DNA from: Flavobacteriaceae bacterium CG_4_10_14_3_um_filter_33_47
GTDB taxonomy: Bacteria; Bacteroidota; Bacteroidia; Flavobacteriales; Flavobacteriaceae
DNA: 36,236 nucleotides
NCBI GenBank assembly: GCA_002784145.1
Contig: PFKE01000150.1
Location: 1-36,236 of the forward strand
Direction: 5' to 3'
Shown here: piece by piece, positions 8,509 through 18,944 of the stretch
How the letters are laid out: the number at the start of each line of letters is the position of its first letter
Position numbering within the stretch: position 1 is the first letter of the stretch
Notes under the pieces: model-generated
Databases searched by the model: none
Seen by the model: the letters and a program-made list of their open reading frames with translations, nothing else
What the model was told of the DNA's origin: nothing
Made by a program: the position numbers and the translations under genes

Positions 8509-8844
8509 TTATTCCTGAGAGTCTTCCTCAGTATTTCTGTAATAAATTTTGTCTGTTAGCCATTCTTGAACCGCCAATGCATGAGGTTTTGGCAGTTTTT
8601 CATAAAACTTAGATACCTCGATTTGCTCTTTGTTTTCAAAAATTTCTTCAAGACTATCATTGTAAGTAGCAAACTCTTCTAACTTATCAATTAATTCTCT
8701 TTTAATTTCTGAATTAATTTGCTCTGCACGTCTTGAAATGATTGATATTGACTCATAGATATTTTCTGTAGCTTCATCAATTTGATTTCTGTCATACGTA
8801 ATAGTGTTAACAGGAGCATTGGTTTTTTTTAAATCTATTTTCAT
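8509..8844 (-). CDS. rpoZ: RNA polymerase omega subunit, Bacteroidota type
   Basis: A 111-aa acidic protein resembling the omega-like subunit of Bacteroidota, which helps assemble beta' in RNA polymerase. The segment NTITYDRNQIDEATENIYESISIISRRAEQINSEIKREL contains the conserved omega helix with the RA-QI pattern (the canonical omega motif is 'ARRAxQI'); the tail is longer than in Proteobacteria, as expected for this phylum. The location directly after bamD, with overlapping stop and start (TAATG at 8842-8846), and before coaBC is the usual place in flavobacteria and strengthens the call. Confidence 0.8.
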   Translation of the reverse strand: MKIDLKKTNAPVNTITYDRNQIDEATENIYESISIISRRAEQINSEIKRELIDKLEEFATYNDSLEEIFENKEQIEVSKFYEKLPKPHALAVQEWLTDKIYYRNTEEDSQE

Positions 8845-9650
8845 TATATATTCGCTTTATTGCTGTATTGTTTTAACTCTTCTTGAATTTTATTGAACAT
8901 GGCATTAACCTCTTCTACATGTTTAGAATTTGGATAAGCTTTATTAAAGGTTTCTACACCGGTTTTAGCTGTATTTAATCTTATTTGTTTTTTGCGCTCT
9001 ACACTATTTATAGCCAATTTATAGGTTGCATCGAGTTTGTAAAAAAGGGCATCTTCACGCAATGTTGAACCTGGAAAATCAAAAATAAAATTATCAAATG
9101 ATTTTATTGAAGCTTCATAATCTGAAATTTGGTCGTATTGTTTTGCAATACTATAGGCTTTGTTTTCTAATTTATAATCTAATTCCTTAACCAGTTTATT
9201 GGCTTCAGCTATATATTCAGAATCTGGAAATGCATTAATAAATTCTTGAAGTTTTTCAATGGCTTTTTTGGTTTCTGTTTGATCTTTAGTGTATATGGGA
9301 GATAACATATAATTACTCTTTGCCGATAAAAAAGAAGCTTCGGCCAACTTCTCGCTTTTGGGGTAACTTGAAGCAAAACGCTCAAACTGATAGCCAGCAA
9401 TGTAATAATCGTTCATTTTATAAAACGATTGCGAGTATAAATACATGAGTTTTTCTGCCTGTGGTTTTCCTCTGTAATTGGGAACTATTTGCGCAAAAAG
9501 CTTGTTGGCTTTATCATATTTTCCTTCATTATACAAATCTTCTCCTAATTTAAATTTTGTTGCGGTATCTTCAGATTTTAAGGCCTTTTGATATTCGCTA
9601 CAAGAACTTAAACCAACCAATAAAATAATAATGTAAATATACTTATTCAT
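8844..9650 (-). CDS. bamD: Outer membrane protein assembly factor BamD (lipoprotein)
   Basis: BamD is the essential lipoprotein of the BAM complex, which inserts beta-barrel proteins in the outer membrane. From the ATG at 9650 the protein is 268 aa with a short signal sequence and a lipobox LSSC (lipidated C17). The rest is five TPR-like helical repeats, for example KFKLGEDLYNEGKYDKANKLF and YKMNDYYIAGYQFERFASSYP, with YPKSEKLAEASF and FPDSEYIAEAN typical of BamD. A longer start at 9671 would add seven residues before the signal peptide and lies upstream of the predicted mRNA start, so it is rejected. First gene of the bamD-rpoZ-coaBC-porD cluster. Confidence 0.92.
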   Translation of the reverse strand: MNKYIYIIILLVGLSSCSEYQKALKSEDTATKFKLGEDLYNEGKYDKANKLFAQIVPNYRGKPQAEKLMYLYSQSFYKMNDYYIAGYQFERFASSYPKSEKLAEASFLSAKSNYMLSPIYTKDQTETKKAIEKLQEFINAFPDSEYIAEANKLVKELDYKLENKAYSIAKQYDQISDYEASIKSFDNFIFDFPGSTLREDALFYKLDATYKLAINSVERKKQIRLNTAKTGVETFNKAYPNSKHVEEVNAMFNKIQEELKQYSNKANI

Positions 9651-9668
9651 AAATAGAAAAACAGTTTG

Positions 9669-9676
9669 CAAAATTA
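9669..9676 (-). promoter_or_regulatory. Promoter -7 box of the bamD operon
   Basis: The minus strand reads TAATTTTG, a perfect TAnnTTTG. The predicted transcription start (about 9665) leaves a leader of about 15 nt before the bamD ATG at 9650. No convincing -33 element lies 19-21 bp upstream. Confidence 0.45.
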
Positions 9677-9772
9677 AGGTTTTATAATGGATTTTAAAAA
9701 TATTATTTTAATGCTAAAATAAAGCTAGATTTATAGCAATTATTGGGTTTAAGTAATATTTAACTTTTAAAT

Positions 9773-10651
9773 TTAAAAGTTGGCAATAAAATTTTTTATT
9801 TTTTCTTTTAATTTATTTGATGCCGGAACCAATGGCAATCTCACGGTATCTTGGCATAAGCCCAAAGCTTGAAAAACAGCTTTGATTCCTGCAGGATTAT
9901 TTTCTTCAAAAATATATCCAATAACATCCATCAATCTATAATGAATAGCATAAGATTTTTTTGCATCTCCCTTAAATCCTAAACGAATCATTTCCGAAAA
10001 TTCTTTTGGAAATGCCTGCCCTATGACCGATATAACGCCTGCGCCACCGGCAAGTACAATGCCAAGCGCCAAATCGTCATCACCAGATATGACTAAAAAA
10101 TCTTCTGGTTTATCTTTTAAAAGTTTTAAATATTGTGATACGTTATTTCCAGCTTCTTTTACAGCAATTACATTTTTAAAGTCATTGGCTAACCTAAGCG
10201 TTGTTTCTGTCTCCATATTTTTTGAAGTCCTTCCAGGAACATTATATAAAATAATATCTAATGGTGATGCTTGAGATATAGCCTTAAAATGCTGATACAA
10301 TCCTTCTTGCGTAGGCTTACTGTAATAAGGAGCCACGGACAAAATGGCGTCAAAGCCACTTAAATCGGTATCTTTAATTTCTTCAATAACTTGAGCTGTA
10401 TTATTTCCTCCAATACCCAATACCATAGGTAATCTTCCTTTATTGGCCTTTTTAATGGTTTCGATAATGTCCTTTTTTTCTTGTTTTGTAATGGTTACAC
10501 TTTCTCCAGTGGTGCCACAGACCACTAGGTAATCTGTTCCATTTTCAACATTAAAATTTACAATATTGGTTAAGGCGTCATGATCTATACTTAAATCTGA
10601 TTTAAATGGTGTTACCAACGCTACTCCAGTACCAAGAAATTTACTGCTCAT
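9773..10651 (-). CDS. dapA: 4-hydroxy-tetrahydrodipicolinate synthase
   Basis: DapA condenses pyruvate with aspartate semialdehyde, the first committed step to lysine and meso-diaminopimelate for peptidoglycan. At 292 aa it is a normal TIM barrel. The Schiff-base lysine is K165 in VIAVKEAGN, the catalytic tyrosine Y136 in LYNVPGRT with R141 for substrate carboxylate, and the GTTGES motif is at 46-51. Its start overlaps the stop of the upstream small gene by 11 nt, so the two are one transcription unit. dapF of the same pathway is at 29810-30583. Confidence 0.95.
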   Translation of the reverse strand: MSSKFLGTGVALVTPFKSDLSIDHDALTNIVNFNVENGTDYLVVCGTTGESVTITKQEKKDIIETIKKANKGRLPMVLGIGGNNTAQVIEEIKDTDLSGFDAILSVAPYYSKPTQEGLYQHFKAISQASPLDIILYNVPGRTSKNMETETTLRLANDFKNVIAVKEAGNNVSQYLKLLKDKPEDFLVISGDDDLALGIVLAGGAGVISVIGQAFPKEFSEMIRLGFKGDAKKSYAIHYRLMDVIGYIFEENNPAGIKAVFQALGLCQDTVRLPLVPASNKLKEKIKNFIANF

Positions 10652-11171
10652 TTTTTATTTTATTTAATATAGTTAGGTATTTAAAAAGTTCTTTTTTAAA
10701 TACGTCAAATTCATTTATATGGGTTTTTATTATTAAATCGTTTAAACGCATATCTGTTTGAAAAATACCAATCTTAAAAAGTGCTTTTGACTTTGCCGTC
10801 ATTAATTTAAGCTCTATTTCATCTTTAGTGTAATAACTAATTAACGCATCAAATTTGGTGTCGACAAACGCTTGCAATTCTAGATTTTTAAGCTCACCTT
10901 TCCAACCAAAATCTTTTTCACAAAAGCAAATATCCCAAGAGATATTGCTGTTTTTCTTGTCACTAGAAAAGGCAATCACTTTTATTTGATTGGAATGGAT
11001 ATTTAAATTTTTGGCTAATCCTCTAAATAATTCAAAATCATCAACTTCTTGTAAATGTATAATAACACCTAAACTTTTAATCTTGGTGTCTGTAACATTA
11101 ACATCACGGTTTAACAACAATTTGTTTAAGTACTTTCTGTTAGATTTTTCCTTAAAACCCTTTAAAATCAT
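10641..11171 (-). CDS. Conserved flavobacterial protein of unknown function (possibly DUF6913)
   Basis: A 176-aa, probably soluble, Lys-rich protein with no signal peptide. I recognise the general type ([19 protein letters not shown] start, then a [21 protein letters not shown] stretch) from flavobacterial genomes, where it precedes dapA; I believe it is called DUF6913, but I could not check. No catalytic motif is evident. An alternating strand-helix pattern ([25 protein letters not shown]) would fit an alpha/beta fold. The 11-nt overlap with dapA suggests coupled translation. Function unknown. Confidence 0.6.
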   Translation of the reverse strand: MILKGFKEKSNRKYLNKLLLNRDVNVTDTKIKSLGVIIHLQEVDDFELFRGLAKNLNIHSNQIKVIAFSSDKKNSNISWDICFCEKDFGWKGELKNLELQAFVDTKFDALISYYTKDEIELKLMTAKSKALFKIGIFQTDMRLNDLIIKTHINEFDVFKKELFKYLTILNKIKNEQ

Positions 11172-11181
11172 TTATCTTTAT

Positions 11182-11206
11182 CCTTTGCGCAAAGGTAACA
11201 AAAGTA
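11182..11206 (-). promoter_or_regulatory. Two adjacent -7 boxes and a 14-bp palindrome upstream of the unknown gene-dapA unit
   Basis: The minus strand has TACTTTTG (11206-11199) and TACCTTTG (11197-11190), both perfect TAnnTTTG elements. The second overlaps the perfect palindrome CCTTTGCGCAAAGG (11182-11195). With the second box the predicted start is about 11186, 15 nt before the ATG at 11171. The palindrome would cover the start site and could be an operator, but part of it is simply the promoter element. Confidence 0.4.
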
Positions 11207-11242
11207 CATTCAAATATTTATCAAAATTTTTAAGTTTAAATT

Positions 11243-12001
11243 ATGACATTCAAACCATTCCTTTGGGTTCTTTTAGCCCTTTTAATTTACAATTGCAAAG
11301 AACACGAAACTTATTTATACAAAATTGAAGGCAAAGAAATTTCCATAACAGACAGTCTTCAATCTGATTCCAAAATTAATGATTTTATAAAACCTTATAG
11401 AAATCATGTTACTAAGGATTTAGATAGTGTTTTAGCATATGCTGTTGATACGTATTCAAAAAGTGATGGCGATTTTAATACGGCTATTGGAAATTTTATG
11501 GCTGATGCGGTGTATGAACAAGCTAACCCTATTTTTAAAGCACGAACAGGACATGACATAGATTTGGTTCTGTTAAACCATGGAGGCATTCGTTCTATTA
11601 TTTCAAAAGGAAACATTACCACAAGAACCGCTTTTGAATTGATGCCTTTTGAAAATAGTTTAGTGGTGGTAGCACTTAAAGGAATTCAGATAGACAGTTT
11701 AATTATGTATTTAAGTAAACGGAAAAAGGCACATCCTATTTCAAAATTAAATTTAGTTATTGATAAGGATTACCATATTGTTAGTGCCACCATAAAAAAT
11801 AAAAAGGTGGATGCGGGTAAAACCTATTATGTTGCTACTAATGACTATTTATATAACGGTGGAGATAACATGACCTTTTTTAAACCCAATGACAGCTTAT
11901 ATAATTTAGATTATAAAATTAGAAATGTACTGATTGATTATTTCAAAAAGGTAGATACCATTAGTCCTGTTATTGATGACAGATTTATTCAAATTAAATA
12001 A
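11243..12001 (+). CDS. 5'-nucleotidase C-terminal domain protein (lipoprotein)
   Basis: A 252-aa lipoprotein: the N terminus MTFKPFLWVLLALLIYNC ends in a lipobox (C18). The body matches the C-terminal, substrate-binding domain of UshA-type 5'-nucleotidases: NFMADAVYEQA, DLVLLNHGGIRSIISKGNIT, FELMPFENSLVVVALKGIQI, and YYVATNDYLYNGGDNMTFF, in the usual order. The metallophosphatase half is absent here and is encoded by the next gene, 7 nt downstream, so the two probably assemble into one periplasmic nucleotidase. The gene order (C domain first, N domain second) is the reverse of the order in the fused enzyme. Substrate specificity is not certain. Confidence 0.88.
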   Translation: MTFKPFLWVLLALLIYNCKEHETYLYKIEGKEISITDSLQSDSKINDFIKPYRNHVTKDLDSVLAYAVDTYSKSDGDFNTAIGNFMADAVYEQANPIFKARTGHDIDLVLLNHGGIRSIISKGNITTRTAFELMPFENSLVVVALKGIQIDSLIMYLSKRKKAHPISKLNLVIDKDYHIVSATIKNKKVDAGKTYYVATNDYLYNGGDNMTFFKPNDSLYNLDYKIRNVLIDYFKKVDTISPVIDDRFIQIK

Positions 12002-12008
12002 TTTAACA

Positions 12009-12923
12009 ATGAAGCGCAGAGATTTTATTCAACAAACATCGGCAGGAACCGCGTTAATATCTCTTGGTGGTATTGGTTTATCTTCCTTTACAACATTAGG
12101 TACAAAAAAAATCACCATTTTACATACTAACGATGTTCATAGTCATATCGATCCATTTGGTCCAGAAGATGGCAGAAATGCAAACAAAGGTGGTGTTGCA
12201 AGACGAGCTAGCTTAATTGAATCTATTAGAAAAGAAAACCCACATACAATTTTACTGGATGCTGGTGATATTTTTCAAGGAACACCATATTTTAATTATT
12301 ATGGTGGTGAACTTGAATTTAAACTTATGAGCATGCTTAAATATGATGCAGCAACTATTGGAAATCATGATTTTGACAATGGTATTGATGGTCTTTATGC
12401 TCAATTACCACATGCCACATTCGAGTTTATTTCGGCCAATTACGATTTTTCAAACACGGTTATGAATTCTCATGTTAAACCTTACAAAACTTTTAGTAAA
12501 GATGGCATTAAAATTGGCCTTTTTGGTCTTGGAATAGAATTACAAGGATTAGTGGATCCTTTAATGTTTAAAGAAACCAAATATCTTGATCCTATTGAAA
12601 TTACTCAAGATATGACCAGGATTTTAAAGACAGAAGAAAAATGCGATTTAATAATTTGTTTGTCTCACCTTGGATATAACTATAGAAACGAAGCTAGTAA
12701 AATTAGCGATTTAAAGCTGGCTTCTTTAACAAAAGATATTGACTTAATTATTGGTGGCCATACTCATACCTTCTTGCCAAAACCAACCATTGTAAAAAAC
12801 ATTGTAGGCAAAAACATCCTTGTTAACCAAGTAGGATGCTATGGTATTAACTTAGGGAAAATTGATTTTTATTTTGATTCTGACATGAACAAAGCAGCCA
12901 ACGGAACCTCTATTTTTGTTTAG
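12009..12923 (+). CDS. 5'-nucleotidase/metallophosphatase domain protein with Tat signal
   Basis: A 304-aa protein with the metallophosphoesterase half of UshA-type 5'-nucleotidases. The start is the ATG at 12009 because it gives a twin-arginine signal peptide (KRRDFIQQTSAGTALISLGG), so the folded, metal-loaded enzyme is probably exported by Tat. Metal ligands are visible: D42 and H44 in HTNDVHSH, D87 in LLDAGDIFQGT, N119-H120-D121 in IGNHDFD, H in LSHLGYN, and GGHTHT near the C terminus. The partner substrate-binding domain is the preceding gene (gap 7 nt). Its stop codon overlaps the stop of the convergent membrane-protein gene (12920-12923). Confidence 0.9.
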   Translation: MKRRDFIQQTSAGTALISLGGIGLSSFTTLGTKKITILHTNDVHSHIDPFGPEDGRNANKGGVARRASLIESIRKENPHTILLDAGDIFQGTPYFNYYGGELEFKLMSMLKYDAATIGNHDFDNGIDGLYAQLPHATFEFISANYDFSNTVMNSHVKPYKTFSKDGIKIGLFGLGIELQGLVDPLMFKETKYLDPIEITQDMTRILKTEEKCDLIICLSHLGYNYRNEASKISDLKLASLTKDIDLIIGGHTHTFLPKPTIVKNIVGKNILVNQVGCYGINLGKIDFYFDSDMNKAANGTSIFV

Positions 12924-13684
12924 GCCAAAATATTTTTAGTAGCTAATTCTTTTGACGTTGTTTCTAGCACTTGCCTACCTCTAATCTTAGGAACTTTATT
13001 GTATTCCATGATATAGTTGAATAAAAAGAAAAGACCTATAACATGTAGTACTCTGTCTAACATTGAAAAGCTCCAATGATATACATAATATTGACTTACA
13101 TAATTTAACATATCACTAAACACAAAGCAAAATGCCATCATCAAGAAAAATATGGATAACCTGGTTTCATTATTAAGATAAACACCTAAAGCTATACTAA
13201 CCAAAACAATTAAAGAAATACTTTTTATTCCAAATAAAAATACTTCCAAACTATCTGGTACAATGGTTTTTAAAAGATTATAAACCGAGTATAAAAAGTA
13301 CATATTTATAAAGACCACTATCACTAAATAAAGCGTAATTACTTTATTAAATTCCACAAGTTTAAATTTAGGAAGCATAAAACCAATCAAACACATATAA
13401 CTCAAAAAATACATGATGCTTGAAGCTCTAATAAAGGTTTCATTTGAAAAAAACATGGATGCAGAATCCCCTAAAAAAGAATACAGTAAAAATAAAATGA
13501 ATGGAATTTTAAGTGTTTTATTTTTTATGAAAAAGAATATGAGAAAAACTGGTACAAATAAAGGTTTTGTAGATTGTAAAAACAAGGCGTCTTCACTCAC
13601 AGCTCCAATAACGTTTAAAATGATTAAAAGAAACAGAGCACCAATAAAAACTTTATTAAAACTAAATTTGAATAAGCTTTTCAT
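12920..13684 (-). CDS. Multi-pass membrane protein, YhhN/TMEM86-like
   Basis: A 254-aa protein with about eight hydrophobic segments. The KPLFVPVFLIFFF stretch near residue 40 and LLYSFLGDSASMFF near 68 resemble the 'KP...' and 'LGD' motifs of the YhhN family (eukaryotic member TMEM86B is a lysoplasmalogenase), and a DML/DR pair occurs late (SDMLNYVSQYY, MLDRVLHVIGLFFLFNYI), as in that family. I see this as a distant match; no activity is established for flavobacterial members. It ends tail-to-tail on the metallophosphatase gene with overlapping stops. The next minus-strand gene upstream encodes a protein of similar size and topology. Confidence 0.6.
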   Translation of the reverse strand: MKSLFKFSFNKVFIGALFLLIILNVIGAVSEDALFLQSTKPLFVPVFLIFFFIKNKTLKIPFILFLLYSFLGDSASMFFSNETFIRASSIMYFLSYMCLIGFMLPKFKLVEFNKVITLYLVIVVFINMYFLYSVYNLLKTIVPDSLEVFLFGIKSISLIVLVSIALGVYLNNETRLSIFFLMMAFCFVFSDMLNYVSQYYVYHWSFSMLDRVLHVIGLFFLFNYIMEYNKVPKIRGRQVLETTSKELATKNILA

Positions 13685-13710
13685 AATTCATTAACATAAT
13701 GTAGGTCTTT

Positions 13711-13718
13711 CAAATGTA
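13711..13718 (-). promoter_or_regulatory. Promoter -7 box of the YhhN-like gene
   Basis: The minus strand reads TACATTTG, a perfect TAnnTTTG. The predicted start near 13707 leaves a leader of about 22 nt. The -33 region is not convincing. Confidence 0.45.
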
Positions 13719-13821
13719 ATAAAAAATATTATTTAATCGATGTAATTATTTATTTTATCGTTGAAATACATATTTTTATCAAAATCCCATTAATTTTTTG
13801 TTAGATAGAAGTTTTTAAATA

Positions 13822-14526
13822 CTAAGAAGCAAATTGATTGACCTCTTCATTAACTAAGCTAGATTGTTTACAATAAAAATAAAAGGCCAACAAGGTTAAC
13901 GAAGTTGTTAAGAAACTTAATAGGTTTTGTTGCGCAACATACAAATAGGCAACACCAATAACTTCAGAAAAAACAATGGATAAAGACCCTAAAAACATTA
14001 ATAGTGATTTACGGTCATCTCTGTACAAATAACTAAGCAATGATGAGGTTAACACCAATAACATGGAAATATTATAAGTAATTTCTATAACATATTCATT
14101 GGTCATTACCATGTATGGGTTTACAATAATTTGCAAAACATAAGCGATATAAATATTTAAAGCTAACAAAACGACTATGTGTAATTTGAAATGTTTTACG
14201 ATATGAGAAAATGAAATCGTTTGTAAAATTTTTATCAAAAGTGCAATATATGCAAAAATATAGAGGCCATTTCCAATAAAGTAGTAATATAAATAGGGAA
14301 TATAATCAACAATAAAAACCATTAGATCTGACACAGAATAACAAATCAAAAAGATTGCAAAATACAAATTGGGTTTGTTTACATTTTTAAAGTAAGCAAT
14401 GGTAATTAAAGGTAATAATAAAGCATCTAAAACTTCAGCCCAAAACTTATTGTTGGAAAATTGAAAAACAATAAATCCTAAATAAACTAACAACACCAAG
14501 CCTACCATGACTTTCGACTTCTTCAT
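13822..14526 (-). CDS. Multi-pass membrane protein, probable relative of the YhhN-like neighbour
   Basis: A 234-aa protein with seven or eight hydrophobic segments. The start is the ATG at 14526 (MKKSKVMVGLVLLVYLGF), because a -7 box at 14558-14551 lies between it and the longer possible start at 14574. The pattern of a first helix, DALLLPLITIAYFKNVNKPN, then LICYSVSDLMVFIVDYIPY mirrors the STKPLFVPVFLIFFFIKNK and LLYSFLGDSASMFF segments of the neighbour at 12920-13684, suggesting ancient duplication; identity looks low. The 137-nt gap and a separate promoter argue against co-transcription. Function unknown. Confidence 0.55.
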   Translation of the reverse strand: MKKSKVMVGLVLLVYLGFIVFQFSNNKFWAEVLDALLLPLITIAYFKNVNKPNLYFAIFLICYSVSDLMVFIVDYIPYLYYYFIGNGLYIFAYIALLIKILQTISFSHIVKHFKLHIVVLLALNIYIAYVLQIIVNPYMVMTNEYVIEITYNISMLLVLTSSLLSYLYRDDRKSLLMFLGSLSIVFSEVIGVAYLYVAQQNLLSFLTTSLTLLAFYFYCKQSSLVNEEVNQFAS

Positions 14527-14550
14527 GACTATAATTTTATAGTTAAAGCA

Positions 14551-14558
14551 CAAATATA
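14551..14558 (-). promoter_or_regulatory. Promoter -7 box of the membrane protein gene at 13822-14526
   Basis: The minus strand reads TATATTTG, a perfect TAnnTTTG. The predicted mRNA start is at about 14547, 21 nt before the chosen ATG. This fixes the start codon choice. No clear -33 element is visible. Confidence 0.45.
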
Positions 14559-14615
14559 TACAAAAAAAATACAATTTAACGATTAAAAAATACTTTTTAT
14601 CGTTAATATTTTAAT

Positions 14616-16619
<2,004 letters not shown>

Positions 16620-16657
16620 TCAGAAAATGTTATATTTAAAGCATCTAATATACTAAA

Positions 16658-18943
16658 ATGCCATTCAGAAAAATAGCCACTTTTATAGTTTTTATCAGTT
16701 TTTTATTCAACTGTAAAGAGACTGACATTTCAAGGTCAGAAGTATTCATAATCCCAAAGCCATTAAAACTCATTATTAATAAAGGCCATTTTATTATAAA
16801 CCAAACTACAGGAATTAACTATTCTGAAGAATTCAAAGTTTCTGCTGAATTTTTAAAAGCGTTTATTGAAGATGGAAGTAATATTAAACTTAAAAAAAAT
16901 AATACCATAACCTTTGCTAAAGACCAAAATATTTCCAATCCTGAAGGCTATACTATAAATATTCTGCCCAACCGCATAAACATAAATGCCAAAACAGATC
17001 AAGGTGCTTTTTATGCCGTTCAAACATTAAGACAATTATTACCTCCAGAATTTGAAAATGGATCATACACCAGTCACACGGTCCTGTTACCTTGTATTAC
17101 CATACAAGACGAACCGCAATTTGAGTACCGAGGCATGCACTTAGATGTTGGCCGACATATGTTTTCAGTAGCATTCATTAAAAAGTATATCGATGCCTTG
17201 GCCATGCTTAAGATGAATACATTTCATTGGCATTTAACCGAAGATCAAGGTTGGCGTATTGAAATTAAAAAATATCCAAAACTCCAGGAAATCGCTGCTT
17301 TTAGAAATGAAACCTTAATGGGTCATTACAGTACTGAACCACAGCAATTCGATGGTAAATTATATGGTGGTTATTACACGCAAGAAGACATTAAGGCTGT
17401 TGTTGCTTATGCCCAAAAAAGGCATGTAACAGTTATTCCAGAAATTGAACTTCCCGGACACTCACAAGCTGCCATTGCTGCGTATCCTGAATTGGGTTGC
17501 ACAGGAGAACCCATTGAAGTGGCTACAAAATGGGGTGTTTTTGAGGATATTTACTGTCCGAAAGAAGAAACCTTTAAGTTTCTTGAAGATGTTTTAGATG
17601 AAGTACTAGCATTATTTCCAAGTGAATACATTCATATTGGTGGCGACGAAGCTCCAAAAACCAGATGGAAAAACTGTGAACATTGTCAAACACTCATTAA
17701 AACAAAAGGTTTAAAAGATGAACATGAGCTTCAGAGTTATTTTATTTCAAGAATTGAAACCTATTTAAACTCTAAAGGCAGACAAATTATTGGCTGGGAT
17801 GAAATTTTGGAAGGAGGTTTAGCACCAAATGCTACGGTAATGTCTTGGAGAGGTACACAAGGCGCTATTGAAGCCGCCAAACAACATCACAAGGTGGTGA
17901 TGACACCAACTTCACATTGCTATTTTGATTATTATCAATCTGAAAACGAGAATGAACCTTTAGCTATTGGAGGTTTTTTACCATTAGAAAAAGTATATTA
18001 TTTTAATCCCATTCCAGAAGAACTTACCAAAGATGAGGCAAGCTACATTTTGGGTGCTCAAGGTAATATCTGGACCGAGTATATACCTAATGAAAAGCAT
18101 TTGGAATACATGGCATTTCCAAGAATGCTTGCCATGAGCGAAGTGGTTTGGTCAACTCCTGAAAACAAAAATTATGAGGATTTTATCAATAGTCTGGAAA
18201 GATTTCACAAGCGATTGGAGATTTTAGATATTAATTATGCCAATCATTTATATAATATTGAAGGGCAGTTAACATCAGAAGGATATGAATTAAAAACTTT
18301 AATTAAAGAGAAGTTTATTCGATTTACACTTGATGGTACGTTACCGAATTTAGAATCGGAATTGTATTCAAAACCAATTCCAATTACTAAAAATACCACC
18401 ATAAATGCTGCTGTTTTTAATTCTGAAAAAAAATTAGGAACAACCTTTTCCCAAACCGTTAATTATCATAAAGCTTTTGGAAAATCAATCACTATCAATA
18501 CATTACCTCATAAAGCCTATTCTGGAAGTGGTGCTCAAGGTTTAATTAATGGAATTTCTGGAAGTGATACGCGCTATGGCGATAAAGAATGGTTAGGATT
18601 TTCAGGAGAAGATATTGAGATTACCATAGATTTGGGTCAGGAAACTGAAATTGGGTCAGTATACACTAGATGCTATGCAGCTAATGGACAATGGATTTAT
18701 CTACCTAAAGGAGCTCAAATAGATTTAATTGATAATGAAGGAAAAAGTATTTTTGATAGATATATTGAATTGCTTACAGAAGGCTTGGATTCAAAGTTTA
18801 CTTCAAAAATAGGTATGGAATTCGATGGAATTAATGCAAGGTATATAAAACTTAAATTTCAAAACTACGGCAACATTCCCGAAAGTAATCAAGGCGCTGG
18901 CAATAAAGCCTGGACTTTTATTGATGAAATCATCGTTAATTAG
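16658..18943 (+). CDS. Beta-N-acetylhexosaminidase, GH20 lipoprotein
   Basis: A 761-aa exo-hydrolase that should remove terminal N-acetylglucosamine or -galactosamine from chitin oligomers, peptidoglycan fragments or glycans. The N terminus ends in a lipobox FLFNC (C19), so it is tethered to a membrane. A GH20b domain (about 30-145) precedes the TIM barrel (about 148-500). The catalytic pair D330-E331 is in YIHIGGDEAPK. FEYRGMHLDVGRHMF, NTFHWHLTEDQGWRIEIKKYP and MSWRGTQGAIEAAKQHH complete the GH20 signatures. C-terminal regions look like a chitobiase C-terminal domain (about 540-600) and an F5/8-type (discoidin-like) sugar-binding domain (about 620-760; GEDIEITIDLGQETEIGSVY). cutC starts 1 nt after its stop. 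Confidence 0.93.
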   Translation: MPFRKIATFIVFISFLFNCKETDISRSEVFIIPKPLKLIINKGHFIINQTTGINYSEEFKVSAEFLKAFIEDGSNIKLKKNNTITFAKDQNISNPEGYTINILPNRININAKTDQGAFYAVQTLRQLLPPEFENGSYTSHTVLLPCITIQDEPQFEYRGMHLDVGRHMFSVAFIKKYIDALAMLKMNTFHWHLTEDQGWRIEIKKYPKLQEIAAFRNETLMGHYSTEPQQFDGKLYGGYYTQEDIKAVVAYAQKRHVTVIPEIELPGHSQAAIAAYPELGCTGEPIEVATKWGVFEDIYCPKEETFKFLEDVLDEVLALFPSEYIHIGGDEAPKTRWKNCEHCQTLIKTKGLKDEHELQSYFISRIETYLNSKGRQIIGWDEILEGGLAPNATVMSWRGTQGAIEAAKQHHKVVMTPTSHCYFDYYQSENENEPLAIGGFLPLEKVYYFNPIPEELTKDEASYILGAQGNIWTEYIPNEKHLEYMAFPRMLAMSEVVWSTPENKNYEDFINSLERFHKRLEILDINYANHLYNIEGQLTSEGYELKTLIKEKFIRFTLDGTLPNLESELYSKPIPITKNTTINAAVFNSEKKLGTTFSQTVNYHKAFGKSITINTLPHKAYSGSGAQGLINGISGSDTRYGDKEWLGFSGEDIEITIDLGQETEIGSVYTRCYAANGQWIYLPKGAQIDLIDNEGKSIFDRYIELLTEGLDSKFTSKIGMEFDGINARYIKLKFQNYGNIPESNQGAGNKAWTFIDEIIVN

Positions 18944-18944
18944 T

